Below, piece by piece: positions 62,707 to 64,000 of a stretch of 64,000 bases of DNA. Location of the stretch: assembly GCA_949825065.1 (NCBI GenBank), contig OX463864.1:16381327-16445326 (forward strand), in the 5' to 3' direction. Position 1 is the stretch's first letter, and each line of letters starts with the position of its first letter. A program made the translations under genes and the position numbers. A model generated the notes under the pieces. It made no database searches and was not told the origin of the DNA. It saw only the letters and a program-made list of their open reading frames with translations. The stretch is from Odontocerum albicorne (taxonomy: Eukaryota > Arthropoda > Insecta > Trichoptera > Odontoceridae).

Positions 62707-63661
62707 CTAGGTAAGTCCAGAAAGTAAGTGTACTGAATTTTTGTAGGTTACAATTTTTTTTATTTAAACAAAAAAATTACGTGGTTACCGTAGTACATAT
62801 GTAAGCTATTTTTCCACATAGTCGCCATTCCTCTCAATGCAGGTGGTGAAGCGGGGTATCGACTTTTTGATGCCTTCCTCGAAGTAGTTTCCCGCCAACC
62901 CCTCCGTCCACTTATCCACCTCCTCCTTTACCTCCTCGTCGGTTGAAAACCTTTTTCCACCCATGTGCAGCTTCAGGGAGGTAAAGAGATAGTAATCTGA
63001 AGGTGCTAGGTCAGGGGAACGCGCGGGGTGGTTCAGGACATCCCATTTAAACGAGGTGAGCAGTTCCTTCGTGGCGTTGGTCGTGTGTGGTCTGGCATTG
63101 TCGTGCAGCAGGCAGACTCCCTTTATCAGCATGCCTCTCCTCTTGTTCTGAATCACCCTCCGTAATTGTTTTAGGGTCTCACAGTATCTTGCAGAGTTGA
63201 TGGTCTCCCCTTGAGGCATATATTCAATTAAAATTATGCCTTGACAGTCCCAAAACAATTTCGTCAATTTCCTCAGTCACAATTGAAGGTCTTCCGCTCT
63301 TCTGATCATCATGCACAGACGTACGACCATTTTTAAACTCGCGACACCACTTGTACACACTCGTACGATTCATAGCTTTATCACCATATGCAGTTTTCAC
63401 CTCATTATAAACCTCAATCGGAGGTTCCCCCTTCCAAACGAGATAACGGATGACGCCGCGTATTTTGCACTTGGCGGGAGATTGGATTTACATTTTTCAC
63501 AAAACGTGTTGTCGCGTCGACACTTCTCAACGCACTGACCTCGAACCGGTCTCGTTGTGGAGGGGAAGGGTCAGGCTACACGGAAGTGTAGCCAACATGT
63601 CGAAAATAAAATCCATCAAGTCGTGAGAGCCTCAGTACACTTACTTTCTGGATACGCCTCG
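62707..63661 (-). mobile_element. M1 mariner copy 2, internally deleted (955 bp)
   Basis: Ends ctaggtaagtccagaaagta and (reverse) cgaggcgtatccagaaagta, TA at 62705-62706 and 63662-63663. Inserted into a LINE H 3' UTR. Confidence 0.85.
62806..63500 (-). pseudogene. mariner transposase (M1 copy 2), deleted and stopped
   Basis: The start codon is directly followed by TAA where copy 1 has TCA. The N-terminus then reads IRGVIRYLVWKGEPPIE, NRTSVYKWCREFKNGRTSV and DDQKSGRPSIVTEEIDEI. A deletion joins this to VLGL/WDCQGIILIEYMPQGE, removing the first aspartate. LLHDNARPHTTNATKELL, RSPDLAPSDYYLF and the NGDYVEK end remain. The deletion endpoints differ from copy 1. Confidence 0.85.
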
Positions 63662-63663
63662 TA

Positions 63664-63715
63664 TATTATGTACATACTATGTTGCTATCAATAAACCTAT
63701 ATTTATTTATTTATT
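63664..63715 (+). mobile_element. LINE H 3' end, right part
   Basis: tgtacatactatgttgctat, caataaacctatatttattt; matches 39495-39540. Confidence 0.7.
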
Positions 63716-63734
63716 TAAATGTATAGAGTTATTT

Positions 63735-63815
63735 AAAAAAAAATATCAACGGAAATTGAACCCGCAACCTCCGGATTGAGAGATATACGTCTTACCAACT
63801 AAGCCACGGAAGTAA
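63735..63815 (-). mobile_element. SINE2 head fragment
   Basis: ggaaattgaacccgcaacct (B box) and gtcttaccaactaagccacg (A-box side). Confidence 0.65.
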
Positions 63816-63924
63816 CATAAGTCGGTTATCACGAATAAAATGTTAAATTCACGCAAATAACACAAGTGCAACTCCAATAGAATAAGATTCCAACATTAAT
63901 AAACCGGGTGATCTAATGTAGTGG

Positions 63925-64000
63925 TGCGCAACTTCTCTTTTGATCCAACCATACTTATCTTGGTCTTAGTCTCACACACTTTCCACCCCCCCCCCCCTTT
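63925..64000 (-). mobile_element. LINE A fragment ending in poly-C at window edge
   Basis: gatccaaccatacttatctt and ggtcttagtctcacac are the reversed GRPRK region; a run of C follows near 63985. Confidence 0.5.

Noticed and set aside
63985..63997. Biological meaning of the terminal poly-C run
   Set aside because: Homopolymer at the window edge inside a decayed LINE; may be simple expansion or a sequencing artefact.

Overview
The window is AT-rich, intron-scale eukaryotic DNA with no recognisable host gene. Everything that can be named is a transposable element or a tandem repeat. Mariner, Tigger/pogo, piggyBac-type, Penelope-like and non-LTR elements occur together, with tRNA-derived SINEs. 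This points to an arthropod, most likely an insect; I cannot fix the order. All coding remnants carry stops, frameshifts, truncations or internal deletions, so I see no autonomous element.

Layout: 1-10 kb holds LINE tails, a Penelope-like element (PLE) with a GIY-YIG domain, a LINE inserted with a 5' inversion inside a SINE, a young TA-flanked MITE, a three-level nested insertion (6045-6615), a 42-bp minisatellite and a PLE palindrome. 10-20 kb has mariner fragments, a TTAA-flanked MITE with an internal duplication, a (TA)40 tract and a 5'-truncated RTE-like LINE, the longest open frame of the window. 20-30 kb has a deleted mariner, a Tigger-like element with its DNA-binding domain, and an almost full-length mariner pseudogene. 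30-40 kb is dominated by LINE tails, including a minisatellite built from a LINE 3' end, and by more DNA-transposon relics. 40-50 kb has two fold-back elements (PLE-type and mariner-type), a TTAA MITE inside a LINE, degenerate minisatellites and two LTR-like repeats. 50-64 kb has further LINE and SINE pieces, a second copy of the 215-bp TTAA MITE, a second Tigger relic, a tandem LINE-tail array and two more deleted mariners.

Nothing works together as a pathway. The informative content is the nested order of insertions, the target-site duplications that delimit elements, hammerhead-ribozyme-like folds in two PLE families, and repeated creation of palindromes from retroelements and mariners. 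Names such as LINE A-J, SINE1/2, PLE1/2, M1-M5 and R-A/B/E are local labels for families recognised by comparing copies within the window; boundaries are approximate unless a duplication is stated.
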